From Rhodothermaeota bacterium MED-G12 (GTDB lineage Bacteria > Bacteroidota > Rhodothermia > Balneolales > Balneolaceae), in assembly GCA_002457365.1 (NCBI GenBank), contig NTKP01000015.1:1-32366 (forward strand): a stretch of 32,366 bases of DNA, read 5' to 3'. Shown here in pieces: positions 9,060 to 17,156 of this stretch. The position numbers and the translations under genes are program-made. Below the pieces are notes generated by a model that had not been told where the DNA came from, searched no databases, and saw nothing but the letters and a program-made list of their open reading frames with translations. Positions within the stretch are counted from its first letter, which is position 1. The number at the start of each line of letters is the position of its first letter.

Positions 9060-10214
9060 TCATTTTATAAGGCTAATAACCCTACTTCTACTTCCGGTAT
9101 TACTTTGCACAAGCAGAAGATAATTACCAGAGGCCGTATGCTGTAAATTAATAGGGCCCCAATGCTCCCCAGATGGGTATAGTTGATTCGAAACTAACTC
9201 GATTTTTATACCTTCCATCGTAACTACCGATATACTGATTGGGCTTTCTTTAGGTAAATAAAATCCAATCATAGTAGTAGGGTTAAAGGGATTTGGGTAG
9301 TTTGGTAGTAGGGAAATCCTATCAGGTTGAGTCGTTGAATAACGGTCATCCTCTGTAGTACTTGTACTGAGTCCTGATTCAATGGTTGTTGCAGCTTCAG
9401 TTAGTGTATTGTACTGTATGCGGCTTCCATAATAGGTATTCAATGAGTCTAACAAGGCCCCCATCCACCTCAATGTAATGGCATTTTTATACCCAGCACG
9501 GATAAAGGGATCGTGCATCATAAGTACATAGATGCCCGAATGTTTTTGCTCTTGCTTAATTTCTTGAATGGCTTTAGCTAAATTCTCTGCATAGTTTTGT
9601 TGGGTTAATGCCCAAGTGAATTCAGCATTAATAGGTATATCATACAAGTTTTGGTGACTTTGACCGAGTGTACCCGAAGTAGAAATAACGGGAAAGCCAA
9701 GATCTGCCAACACAGCTTTGGTGGTTGCATCATATACATGTCCAGGAGGTATAAAACTTGTAGGCTTAATACCTAAAGAATCCTTCATTATTTGGACACC
9801 TTCTAGAATAAGTTGCTCTTGTTGTCCATAACTAAGAGCTCGTTTATGTATGGTGCAATACATTTCATGACTACTTTGTCCACAAATTTGGCAAATATGG
9901 ATAAGGCCATGTTGGGCTATTTCGTGACCGTTCCTGTGACTTTGTTTAATTTCACTTGCCAATTGACCATCTGCATTGGCTGCTTCTAAAAGACGATGCG
10001 GCATAAGTCCCCATGTCGCTTTGGCCCCTCGACTAGCTAAGGCATCCTCTAAAGGTAGAATGGAACGGGGTAGTATGGACATATTCCTTGAAAGAATGTC
10101 ATCTATTCGTACAACAAATAGTAAGGAATCCGATTGATTAGCCTTTAGCTCCTGCAGATTTATACACAGCGTTAGAACGTATAACAAGGGATTCAAGAGT
10201 ACGATTTTTTTCAT
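9060..10214 (-). CDS. Secreted polysaccharide-deacetylase-like protein with T9SS sorting domain
   Basis: This 384-aa product begins with a signal peptide (MKKIVLLNPLLYVLTLCINLQ). A deacetylase-like (NodB/DUF2334-type) domain follows, with RIDD at 36-39 and the metal-site motif HGLIH (His102, His106). A short cysteine cluster, Cys108, Cys111 and Cys120, comes next. A PPGH segment near 156-159 corresponds to a conserved motif of carbohydrate esterase family 4. Residues 302-384 form a T9SS type A sorting domain (LLPNYPNPFNPTT... SGNYLLLV... ISLIK). The enzyme should act on N-acetylated or O-acetylated glycans at the surface, but the substrate cannot be read from the sequence. It is monocistronic, convergent with nrdJ and divergent from the symporter genes. 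Confidence 0.8.
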   Translation of the reverse strand: MKKIVLLNPLLYVLTLCINLQELKANQSDSLLFVVRIDDILSRNMSILPRSILPLEDALASRGAKATWGLMPHRLLEAANADGQLASEIKQSHRNGHEIAQHGLIHICQICGQSSHEMYCTIHKRALSYGQQEQLILEGVQIMKDSLGIKPTSFIPPGHVYDATTKAVLADLGFPVISTSGTLGQSHQNLYDIPINAEFTWALTQQNYAENLAKAIQEIKQEQKHSGIYVLMMHDPFIRAGYKNAITLRWMGALLDSLNTYYGSRIQYNTLTEAATTIESGLSTSTTEDDRYSTTQPDRISLLPNYPNPFNPTTMIGFYLPKESPISISVVTMEGIKIELVSNQLYPSGEHWGPINLQHTASGNYLLLVQSNTGSRSRVISLIK

Positions 10215-10397
10215 GAATTTGGTCTCGAGGTTGTTGGATTCACCATCAGTTTTCGGAACTAAAAAAACAACATAGTTAATCTTTTAACTAGCTAAAAATT
10301 ATGCACATTCTGTCCTCTGGGGTTTGAAAATTTCGGGTTGATATGTTTCTGGAAATAGTGGATACTTCAAAGATCGGTTTAGTAACTAAATGGTTGT

Positions 10398-10667
10398 ATG
10401 AATAATCACAATTTAAAGGAATACTGGGCAATCAATATTCGATATGTCCTTATTCTAATTTCAATATGGTTCGTTGTGTCTTATGGGTTTGGCATACTGT
10501 TGGCACCCACGTTAAATGACATTCAAATTGGGGGCTTCAAATTAGGATTTTGGTTTGCCCAACAAGGATCTATATACGTCTTTGTGATTCTCATTTTCGT
10601 CTATGTTTATCTCATGAATAAACTGGATATCCGTTTTGGGGTTCAGGAAGTGGAGGAGGGCCCATGA
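10398..10667 (+). CDS. DUF4212 small subunit of a sodium/solute symporter
   Basis: This 89-aa protein has two predicted membrane segments (about 13-34 and 53-73) separated by the GGFKLGFWFAQQGSIYVF segment typical of the DUF4212 family. These proteins are always found before an SSS-family transporter and are thought to be its small subunit. The gene overlaps the next one in an ATGA junction (10664-10667), so the two are translationally coupled. Confidence 0.9.
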   Translation: MNNHNLKEYWAINIRYVLILISIWFVVSYGFGILLAPTLNDIQIGGFKLGFWFAQQGSIYVFVILIFVYVYLMNKLDIRFGVQEVEEGP

Positions 10668-12430
10668 GTGTTCAGTTGTGGACATACATTTTTGTTGGGA
10701 TTACTTTTAGTCTATACATTGGAATCGCAATATGGTCTAAAGCCTCGAGTACCTCGGAATTTTATGTAGCAAAAGGAACGGTAAATCCATTAACCAATGG
10801 GATGGCAACGGCTGCAGACTGGATGTCAGCGGCTAGTTTTTTATCTATGGCTGGCCTTATATCATTCATGGGGTATGATGGCGCTGTGTATTTAATGGGT
10901 TGGACCGGTGGGTATGTACTTTTAGCCTTAACCTTAGCACCCTACCTAAGGAAATTTGGCAAGTTTACGGTCCCCGACTTTATTGGAGACCGGTACTACT
11001 CACAAATAGCACGTACTGTGGCTGTTATTTGTGCCTTAATCGTTTCCTTCACCTACGTAGCTGGACAGATGCGTGGAGTAGGATTGGTGTTTTCAAAATT
11101 TCTAGAAGTAGATATTTTTTGGGGAGTTATTATCGGAATGGCCATTGTATTTATGTATGCTGTATTGGGTGGGATGAAAGGTATCACCTATACTCAGGTA
11201 GCTCAGTACTGTGTATTGATATTTGCTTTCATGGTACCTGCTTTCTTTATATCGGCTCAGCTTACGGGTAATCCTATACCTCAATTAGGTTTTGGTTCAA
11301 AATTAGTGGATGGGTCGGATATGTATCTATTGGATAAACTGGACCAATTACACACTGAATTGGGTTTTGCAGCATATACATCCGGAACAAAAAGCATGCA
11401 GGATATATTTTTTATAACCGTGGCATTAATGGTAGGCACCGCAGGGCTTCCACATGTTATTGTACGCTTTTTTACAGTCCCGAAGGTTAAAGATGCAAGG
11501 ATTTCAGTGGGGTATGCGCTAATTTTTATTGCCATCTTGTATACCACTGCCCCTGCTATAGCTGTTTTTTCGAGAACCAATCTTATTACAACCGTCAACG
11601 AGCAACCCTATGATCAGATGCCGGAATGGTTCACAACCTGGGAAGAAACGGCACTTCTCAATTGGGTAGATAAAAATGGAGATGGTCGAATTACCTATGC
11701 TCCGGGTCAAGCCATAGTGGGTAGTCCAGAAATAAATCGCAGTAATGGCGAAATAGTTAGGGGAGAGTATGGGGAAGTCACCCTTCTTAATCCCTTAACC
11801 TCAACGGAAAATGAGCTTTATGTTGATAGAGATATCATGGTATTGGCCAATCCAGAAATTGCTGGTTTACCTAATTGGGTGGCGGCACTTGTTGCAGCAG
11901 GTGGCTTGGCTGCTGCCCTTTCGACTGCGGCTGGATTACTGTTGGTCATTTCTACTTCCGTCTCTCATGACTTAATTAAAAAGCAATTTAACCCTGACAT
12001 ATCCGACAAAAAAGAACTACTCTATGCCCGGATTGCGGCTGGTTTTGCAGTGTTAGTGGCAGGGTATTTTGGGATTAATCCACCAGGCTTTGTAGCAGAG
12101 GTTGTTGCCATAGCCTTTGGGCTAGCTGCGGCCTCATTTTTTCCGGCTATCATTCTTGGGATTTTCTATAAAAAAATGAACAGGGAGGGAGCCATTGCTG
12201 GTATGATTGTAGGGCTCCTGTTCACTTTAGCTTATATCGGATTCTTTAAGCTCCTCTATCCTGAATACAACACACCAGAGTATTGGTGGTTTGGTATTTC
12301 ACCTGAAGGCATTGGAACTTTTGGAATGCTCATTAACCTAGTTGTATCACTGGCTGTCGGGATGATTTTTCCAGATCCCCCTGAAGAAGTTCAGGAGATG
12401 GTAGAATCCATTCGATATCCTCGCGCATAA
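10664..12430 (+). CDS. Sodium:solute symporter (SSS family), large subunit
   Basis: This 588-aa multi-spanning membrane protein has the SSS hallmarks SEFYVAKG, GMATAADWMSAASFLSMAGL and GTAGLPHVIVRFFT. It belongs to the branch partnered with DUF4212 (the VC_2705-like, acetate-permease-related group). The substrate is probably a small organic anion such as acetate, but this is not determined by the sequence. A hydrophilic loop around residues 305-390 carries DKNGDGRIT (Asp336, Asn338, Asp340), an EF-hand/dockerin-like calcium-binding loop. The start codon overlaps the DUF4212 stop. The gene is convergent with thioredoxin, only 28 bp away, and no clear terminator is visible between them. Confidence 0.92.
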   Translation: MSVQLWTYIFVGITFSLYIGIAIWSKASSTSEFYVAKGTVNPLTNGMATAADWMSAASFLSMAGLISFMGYDGAVYLMGWTGGYVLLALTLAPYLRKFGKFTVPDFIGDRYYSQIARTVAVICALIVSFTYVAGQMRGVGLVFSKFLEVDIFWGVIIGMAIVFMYAVLGGMKGITYTQVAQYCVLIFAFMVPAFFISAQLTGNPIPQLGFGSKLVDGSDMYLLDKLDQLHTELGFAAYTSGTKSMQDIFFITVALMVGTAGLPHVIVRFFTVPKVKDARISVGYALIFIAILYTTAPAIAVFSRTNLITTVNEQPYDQMPEWFTTWEETALLNWVDKNGDGRITYAPGQAIVGSPEINRSNGEIVRGEYGEVTLLNPLTSTENELYVDRDIMVLANPEIAGLPNWVAALVAAGGLAAALSTAAGLLLVISTSVSHDLIKKQFNPDISDKKELLYARIAAGFAVLVAGYFGINPPGFVAEVVAIAFGLAAASFFPAIILGIFYKKMNREGAIAGMIVGLLFTLAYIGFFKLLYPEYNTPEYWWFGISPEGIGTFGMLINLVVSLAVGMIFPDPPEEVQEMVESIRYPRA

Positions 12431-12458
12431 CCGGCCAGGGTATCAATGTGTAACTCGA

Positions 12459-12830
12459 CTAGTTGGTTGGTTCTGCAACTCCAAACTTGTCCCTAATCAC
12501 TTCTTTGAACGTGTGCTTAGGTAATGCTCCCATAGCCATTTGAGGTTGATCATCAGTAGGTACAAAAAGGATGGAAGGAATACTTCTTATACCGAATACA
12601 GCGGCTAGTTCTTGCTCAGCTTCGGTGTCAATTTTGTATATATCGACCTCACCTGCATATTCGTTGGATAATTCTTCCATTATTGGCGCAACCATTTTAC
12701 AAGGACCACACCAATCGGCATAGAAATCGATGATACACGGTTTATCACCTTTAAACGTCCATTCTGAATTGTTTTCGTAATCAAAAACTTTGTCTAAAAA
12801 GCTTTGCTTGGTTAAATGAGTTGCTGCCAT
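12459..12830 (-). CDS. trxA: Thioredoxin
   Basis: Reading from ATG 12830 gives 123 aa starting MAATHLTKQSFLDKVFDYENN. An upstream ATG at 12881 would add a 17-residue tail without signal-peptide character. The thioredoxin fold is evident from FYADWCGPCKMVAP (WCGPC active site), the IDTEAEQELAAVFGIRSIPS segment with its cis-proline, and the length. The protein is a cytoplasmic disulfide reductant. It could be an electron donor for the ribonucleotide reductase upstream in the window, which is inference from general pathway knowledge. The N-terminal segment before the fold is slightly longer than in E. coli TrxA. Confidence 0.93.
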   Translation of the reverse strand: MAATHLTKQSFLDKVFDYENNSEWTFKGDKPCIIDFYADWCGPCKMVAPIMEELSNEYAGEVDIYKIDTEAEQELAAVFGIRSIPSILFVPTDDQPQMAMGALPKHTFKEVIRDKFGVAEPTN

Positions 12831-13004
12831 GAGCGTAATAATTAAATATATGTGTTGTGGGTAGGATGAACATGTGATCATTACACTACCTTATTTCTTA
12901 CTTAAGATAGGGTAATTTGGGTAGCACAAGAAAGTACTTCATATAGATTGTTCCTATACGGTATATAGAGATGCCCTTCCAGCAATCCTCCCAGCTATCG
13001 CCGA

Positions 13005-14897
13005 CTACATCTTAGAAGCTTTATCTAGAGGCAAAGTGCCAGCTGCTAACTTGCCTAAGCGGTCAACTGCATTCCATAAGGTTTTAGCTTCGTCCAAGGT
13101 AGAATCAAATACATCATTAACGATAGGGTAGAAGTAGGGTAATCCCCAGACCTGCCTTGCAAGTTCAGCTTTCATACGTCCCTCAGCCATCCATGCAACC
13201 TCGTCGAAATAACCGGGATAGATAAAGAGAGAGTCATTTTTGAATTCAGGTTCGCTCAAGTTATTTTTTTCAACCATACCCTTGTCTTCGAGTAGATTTT
13301 TGAAGGCTGTTAATTCCTCTTCTGACCAGCTAAAATCGGTTCGATAAGCTTCAAAATTATTCTCCCATTCACTGCGGAATTCATCGCCTTTAGTGTCGAG
13401 ATAGTTACGAACAGATTCAAATGAAGCCCGTTTTCTAAGGGCAAAATTAATCATATACGCTGAGCGTGTGGTATCTGCCTCAATGATATAATCGGGTACA
13501 ATTCCCCCTCCACCATACACAGTTCTACCTGCAGTAGTTCGGTACTTTAATGAATCCGGAATATGATCAACAAATTCTATGGCATCGTTTTTCGCACTAT
13601 CATCTCGACGGTAAATTTCATAGGCATATTCTTCTCCACCACCCTCGGTAAAGGGTTTCTGAATAAGTCGGCCAGAGGGAGTCAAGTACCTTGAAATAGT
13701 AACTCTTACCATGCTGGTATCTACCAATTGGTACTGCTGTTGGACCAAACCCTTGCCAAAGGTTCTGCGGCCTACTACTAAGCCCCGATCATGATCTTGA
13801 ATGGCCCCGGAAACAATCTCACTTGCAGAGGCGGAGCCTTCATCTACCAAAACAATAACTGGTTTGTTTACGAATACCCCATTTTTTCTGGAAGAATAAG
13901 ACTGGTTGAAGCGTGAATGTCTGCTAACTGTTGAGAGCAGGGGTGTTTGTGCAGGAAAAAATTCTTCAGCAATGGCAATAGCCTGGCCAAGGTATCCACC
14001 TGGATTACCACGTAAATCTAACACAAGTCGCTCCATTCCTTCGCCTTTAAGCTCATCCATAGCTTGCATGAATTCATCGTGCGTAGTAGCGGCAAACCGA
14101 TTGATTTTGATGTAGCCAGTCTCATCATCCAGTAAATACGACGCATCTACAGTGTAAATGGGTATGTCGTCTCGAGTAATGGTGAAATACTGAATACCAT
14201 CAACGCCTGGGCGTACAATACCCACCTTCACTCTGGTTCCTTTTTCTCCACGTAAAGCTTTCTGAACCATGTCATTGTCAAAGCCGACGGCTGAGCTATC
14301 TTCAATTTCAATAATGCGATCACCTGAAATGATACCAAGCTGGTCACTTGGGCCCCCAGCTATGGCAGATACCACGGTAATGGTATCCTGGATAATGTTA
14401 AATTGAACGCCTATTCCTTGGAATTTACCTGCAAAATTTTCTTGATCTACCGCGCTAATTTCTGGCTCAATGTATACCGAGTGCGGATCTAATGTAGCAA
14501 ACATGCCTCGTAAGGCTTCTTCTGTGAGTTTGTACATATCAACTGAATCCACTGTATTTGCAATGTAGAGGTAAGCCTGCTCAAAGGTTTCGTATGAACT
14601 GCGAAGTGAATTTATAGATGTGAACACCTGTGCGGTGTCAATAGGCGTTCCTGTAATGGTTAAAGATGAATCATTGAGCTCACTCACCATGTACCGAATA
14701 CTACTGCTGATCATTTCATTCAAGTCTGGCTCGCCAAAATAGTTTTGAAGTATCCGTTGTTGAGCCTCTACATATTTTCTAAGGTTCTTAGTATGATCAT
14801 CTTTGGGTTGAATAACGGGATCAATGCCACTAAGGCTTAAGAAAACAAGAAGGAGGGTGATGAATATATTAGGCACAATAATTCGTTTTAAGGTCAT
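13005..14897 (-). CDS. C-terminal processing protease (S41 family, PDZ domain)
   Basis: This 630-aa periplasmic serine protease is anchored or exported by an N-terminal hydrophobic segment (residues 8-24). A PDZ domain spans about 150-245 (FQGIGVQFN ... GGPSDQLGIISGDRIIEI). The tail-specific protease domain follows, with LVLDLRGNPGG at 291-301. The Ser/Lys dyad is Ser357 in GSASASE and Lys382 in FGKGLVQ. Such CtpA/Prc proteases trim or degrade periplasmic proteins from their C-termini. The C-terminal part after residue about 470 is a helical extension usual for the Bacteroidota type. The gene lies on the same strand as hslU, with about 120 bp between them. Confidence 0.95.
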   Translation of the reverse strand: MTLKRIIVPNIFITLLLVFLSLSGIDPVIQPKDDHTKNLRKYVEAQQRILQNYFGEPDLNEMISSSIRYMVSELNDSSLTITGTPIDTAQVFTSINSLRSSYETFEQAYLYIANTVDSVDMYKLTEEALRGMFATLDPHSVYIEPEISAVDQENFAGKFQGIGVQFNIIQDTITVVSAIAGGPSDQLGIISGDRIIEIEDSSAVGFDNDMVQKALRGEKGTRVKVGIVRPGVDGIQYFTITRDDIPIYTVDASYLLDDETGYIKINRFAATTHDEFMQAMDELKGEGMERLVLDLRGNPGGYLGQAIAIAEEFFPAQTPLLSTVSRHSRFNQSYSSRKNGVFVNKPVIVLVDEGSASASEIVSGAIQDHDRGLVVGRRTFGKGLVQQQYQLVDTSMVRVTISRYLTPSGRLIQKPFTEGGGEEYAYEIYRRDDSAKNDAIEFVDHIPDSLKYRTTAGRTVYGGGGIVPDYIIEADTTRSAYMINFALRKRASFESVRNYLDTKGDEFRSEWENNFEAYRTDFSWSEEELTAFKNLLEDKGMVEKNNLSEPEFKNDSLFIYPGYFDEVAWMAEGRMKAELARQVWGLPYFYPIVNDVFDSTLDEAKTLWNAVDRLGKLAAGTLPLDKASKM

Positions 14898-15016
14898 ATT
14901 GGGTTACACTGATCAACAGTTCTATGGATGAATATTTTTTTGAATAAATAAGTACTTCCAAGTGAATAAGAACAATGATAATAAACTGTATCTAAATACA
15001 AAAAAAAGAACTTCTT

Positions 15017-16444
15017 TTAAAGTATATACTGACTTAAGTCTTTGTCTTTAACCAAGCTTTCGAGTTGTTGGTTCACATAGTCTTTATCGATAGTAATGTT
15101 TCCTTCCTTAATGTCATCTGGAACGGCAAATAATAATTCATCAAAAAGTGACGACATAATTGTGTGAAGTCGTCTAGCTCCGATATTTTCAACTTGCTCA
15201 TTGACTTCTGCTGCAATCCGGGCTAACTCTTTTACTGCCTCATCGGTGAACGATATATGAACCCCTTCTGATGCAAGCATAGCCTCATATTGCTTAGTCA
15301 AAGCATTTTTTGGCTGACTTAATATGTTGTAAAAATCTCCCTCACTCAGCGAGTTTAATTCAACACGAATTGGAAATCGACCTTGAAGTTCAGGAATGAG
15401 GTCAGATGGTTTGGCTACGTGAAAAGCGCCCGATCCAATGAACAAAATGTGATCTGTTTTTACCAAGCCATACTTGGTATTCACCGTACTACCTTCAACA
15501 ATTGGAAGTAAATCTCGTTGTACCCCTTGCCTGCTTACATCCGGGCCACCTTTGCTACCTGCACTGGATACAGCAATTTTGTCAATTTCATCTATGAATA
15601 TAATGCCCTGTTTTTGAACTCGTTCCAACGCTTCTTGAATGGCATCGTCGTGATTGATTAGCTTTTCGGCTTCTTCATCGACCAGAATATCACGGGCTTC
15701 GGCCACGGTCATTTTTCGTTTAGTAGTTTTGCCCTTTCCACTTAGATTTCCGAGCATTTCTTGTAAATTTATGCCCATTTCTTCCATGCCGCCAGGGCCA
15801 AATACCTGCATAGTAGGCGAAGTAGATTTTTTAACCTCTACTTCTATCGTTCGATCGTCTAACTCCCCATTGTTCAATTTTTCACGAAACCGTTCTCGAG
15901 TTCGTTGATTTAATTCTTCATCGGAGCTAGGAGGGGTGCCTTGTTGCGTTACTGAGCTTGGTTCTGCCTCGGTATTAGCGCGTTTAGTAGCGTTGCCAAA
16001 GCCAAGGCCTTTGGAATTTAGAGGTGGGATAAGTATATCTAGAATTCGTTCTTGCGCTTGTTCTGCGGCTTTTCCTTTTACGCGTTCCTGCATCTCGGTT
16101 TTAACCATCGTAATTCCGAATTCAGTTAAATCTCGAACCATGGATTCTACGTCGCGGCCAACGTAGCCCACTTCAGTGAATTTAGAGGCTTCTACTTTGA
16201 TAAATGGTGCCATGGCAAGCTTAGCTAAACGCCGTGCAATTTCCGTTTTCCCAACCCCAGTTGGACCAATCATAAGTATGTTATTAGGAACAATTTCTTC
16301 GCGAATTTCAGGATCGGCATTCATTCTGCGCCATCTATTTCGAAGGGCTATGGCAACGGATCGTTTTGCCGCTTTTTGCCCGATGATGTACTCATCCAGC
16401 TCGGCTACAATTTGCTGAGGTGTTAAGTGCATGGCCTTTTTCAT
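15017..16444 (-). CDS. hslU: HslU, ATPase subunit of the HslVU protease
   Basis: This 475-aa AAA+ unfoldase has Walker A GPTGVGKT at 60-67, Walker B IIFIDEID at 281-288, an intermediate (I) domain at about 110-245, and the conserved [11 protein letters not shown] sensor region. The C-terminal tail KDLSQYIL is the segment that docks into HslV. It unfolds substrates and feeds them to HslV in the cytoplasm. The I domain contains a Ser/Thr/Pro/Gln-rich low-complexity stretch around 155-180. The start ATG (16442-16444) lies two bases after the hslV stop, so the pair is a two-gene operon with coupled translation. Confidence 0.97.
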   Translation of the reverse strand: MKKAMHLTPQQIVAELDEYIIGQKAAKRSVAIALRNRWRRMNADPEIREEIVPNNILMIGPTGVGKTEIARRLAKLAMAPFIKVEASKFTEVGYVGRDVESMVRDLTEFGITMVKTEMQERVKGKAAEQAQERILDILIPPLNSKGLGFGNATKRANTEAEPSSVTQQGTPPSSDEELNQRTRERFREKLNNGELDDRTIEVEVKKSTSPTMQVFGPGGMEEMGINLQEMLGNLSGKGKTTKRKMTVAEARDILVDEEAEKLINHDDAIQEALERVQKQGIIFIDEIDKIAVSSAGSKGGPDVSRQGVQRDLLPIVEGSTVNTKYGLVKTDHILFIGSGAFHVAKPSDLIPELQGRFPIRVELNSLSEGDFYNILSQPKNALTKQYEAMLASEGVHISFTDEAVKELARIAAEVNEQVENIGARRLHTIMSSLFDELLFAVPDDIKEGNITIDKDYVNQQLESLVKDKDLSQYIL

Positions 16445-16446
16445 TG

Positions 16447-16989
16447 CTAAAGCTCTAAAATGGTACGGTTATGATTGGTGTATATATCGATGTCGGCTGC
16501 TATTCGAAGTGACTCTTCGACCATATCTCGTGCGCTAAGATCAGGAGCATGTTTAACCATTACTCGTGCCGCAGATAGGGCATAACTGCCTCCACTTCCA
16601 ATACACACGATGTTGTCATCAGGTTCAATGACGTCTCCTTGACCGGAAATGATGAGGGCATGATCATTATTCATGACAACTAAGAGTGCCTCAAGTTTCT
16701 GTAGATATTTATCCTTACGCCAGTCCTTGGCTAGTTCAACGGCTGCTCGTTGCATATTCTCGTTGTATGCACTTAGCTTTTCCTCGTAACGTTCGAATAG
16801 GGTAAAGGCGTCAGCAGTAGAACCTGCAAAACCAGCCAAAATAGTCCCCTGACCAATTTTGCGTACTTTTTTTACCGTTGATTTCATAACGGTTTTATCC
16901 AAGGTGGCCTGCCCATCACTACCAATAGCCGCTTTTCCATTGTGAATAATACCTACTACAGTAGTTGCGTGAAGTTGAAATGTTGACAT
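16447..16989 (-). CDS. hslV: HslV, peptidase subunit of the HslVU protease
   Basis: This 180-aa protein has the HslV signature [22 protein letters not shown]. Unlike the E. coli form, where the catalytic Thr directly follows Met, an eight-residue leader (MSTFQLHA) precedes the likely catalytic Thr9, so autocatalytic or other processing is needed. Other landmarks are the [12 protein letters not shown] segment and the [11 protein letters not shown] end. It forms the double-ring proteolytic chamber for HslU, whose gene starts two bases after this stop. Confidence 0.96.
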   Translation of the reverse strand: MSTFQLHATTVVGIIHNGKAAIGSDGQATLDKTVMKSTVKKVRKIGQGTILAGFAGSTADAFTLFERYEEKLSAYNENMQRAAVELAKDWRKDKYLQKLEALLVVMNNDHALIISGQGDVIEPDDNIVCIGSGGSYALSAARVMVKHAPDLSARDMVEESLRIAADIDIYTNHNRTILEL

Positions 16990-17106
16990 AATAAATATTT
17001 AATAAAAGATCATTCTTAGCAGCGTTTCAAGATTATTTATCGCAAGTAAAATGGGGGAACATCAAAGTTGTATCAAGCTTTAAAATTTCCTGAACGACTG
17101 GTTCGA

Positions 17107-17135
17107 GTGTACCATCCCAAAAAGTTTAGGTACAC
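17107..17135. other. Inverted repeat downstream of rng
   Basis: GTGTACC (17107-17113) is the exact inverse of GGTACAC (17129-17135), with a 15-bp spacer. It lies about 20 bp after the rng stop on the minus strand. There is no run of U after the stem, so a classical terminator is doubtful. It may stabilise the rng mRNA 3' end or act as a processing site. Confidence 0.3.
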
Positions 17136-17156
17136 ATTGATTCAAAGGTCAACCTA

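Noticed and set aside
10900..11271. A 123-codon plus-strand frame inside the symporter gene
   Set aside because: It lies wholly inside the clearly coding SSS transporter in another frame and its translation is Cys/Trp/Tyr-rich without domain similarity.
14987..15000. Small inverted repeat TGTATCTAAATACA between hslU and the S41 protease gene
   Set aside because: Stem of only five pairs in AT-rich DNA without a following U-tract; expected by chance.
17098..17120. GGTTCGAGTGTACC resembling a tRNA T-arm
   Set aside because: No acceptor stem, D-arm or anticodon arm can be placed around it; the bases belong to the inverted repeat after rng.
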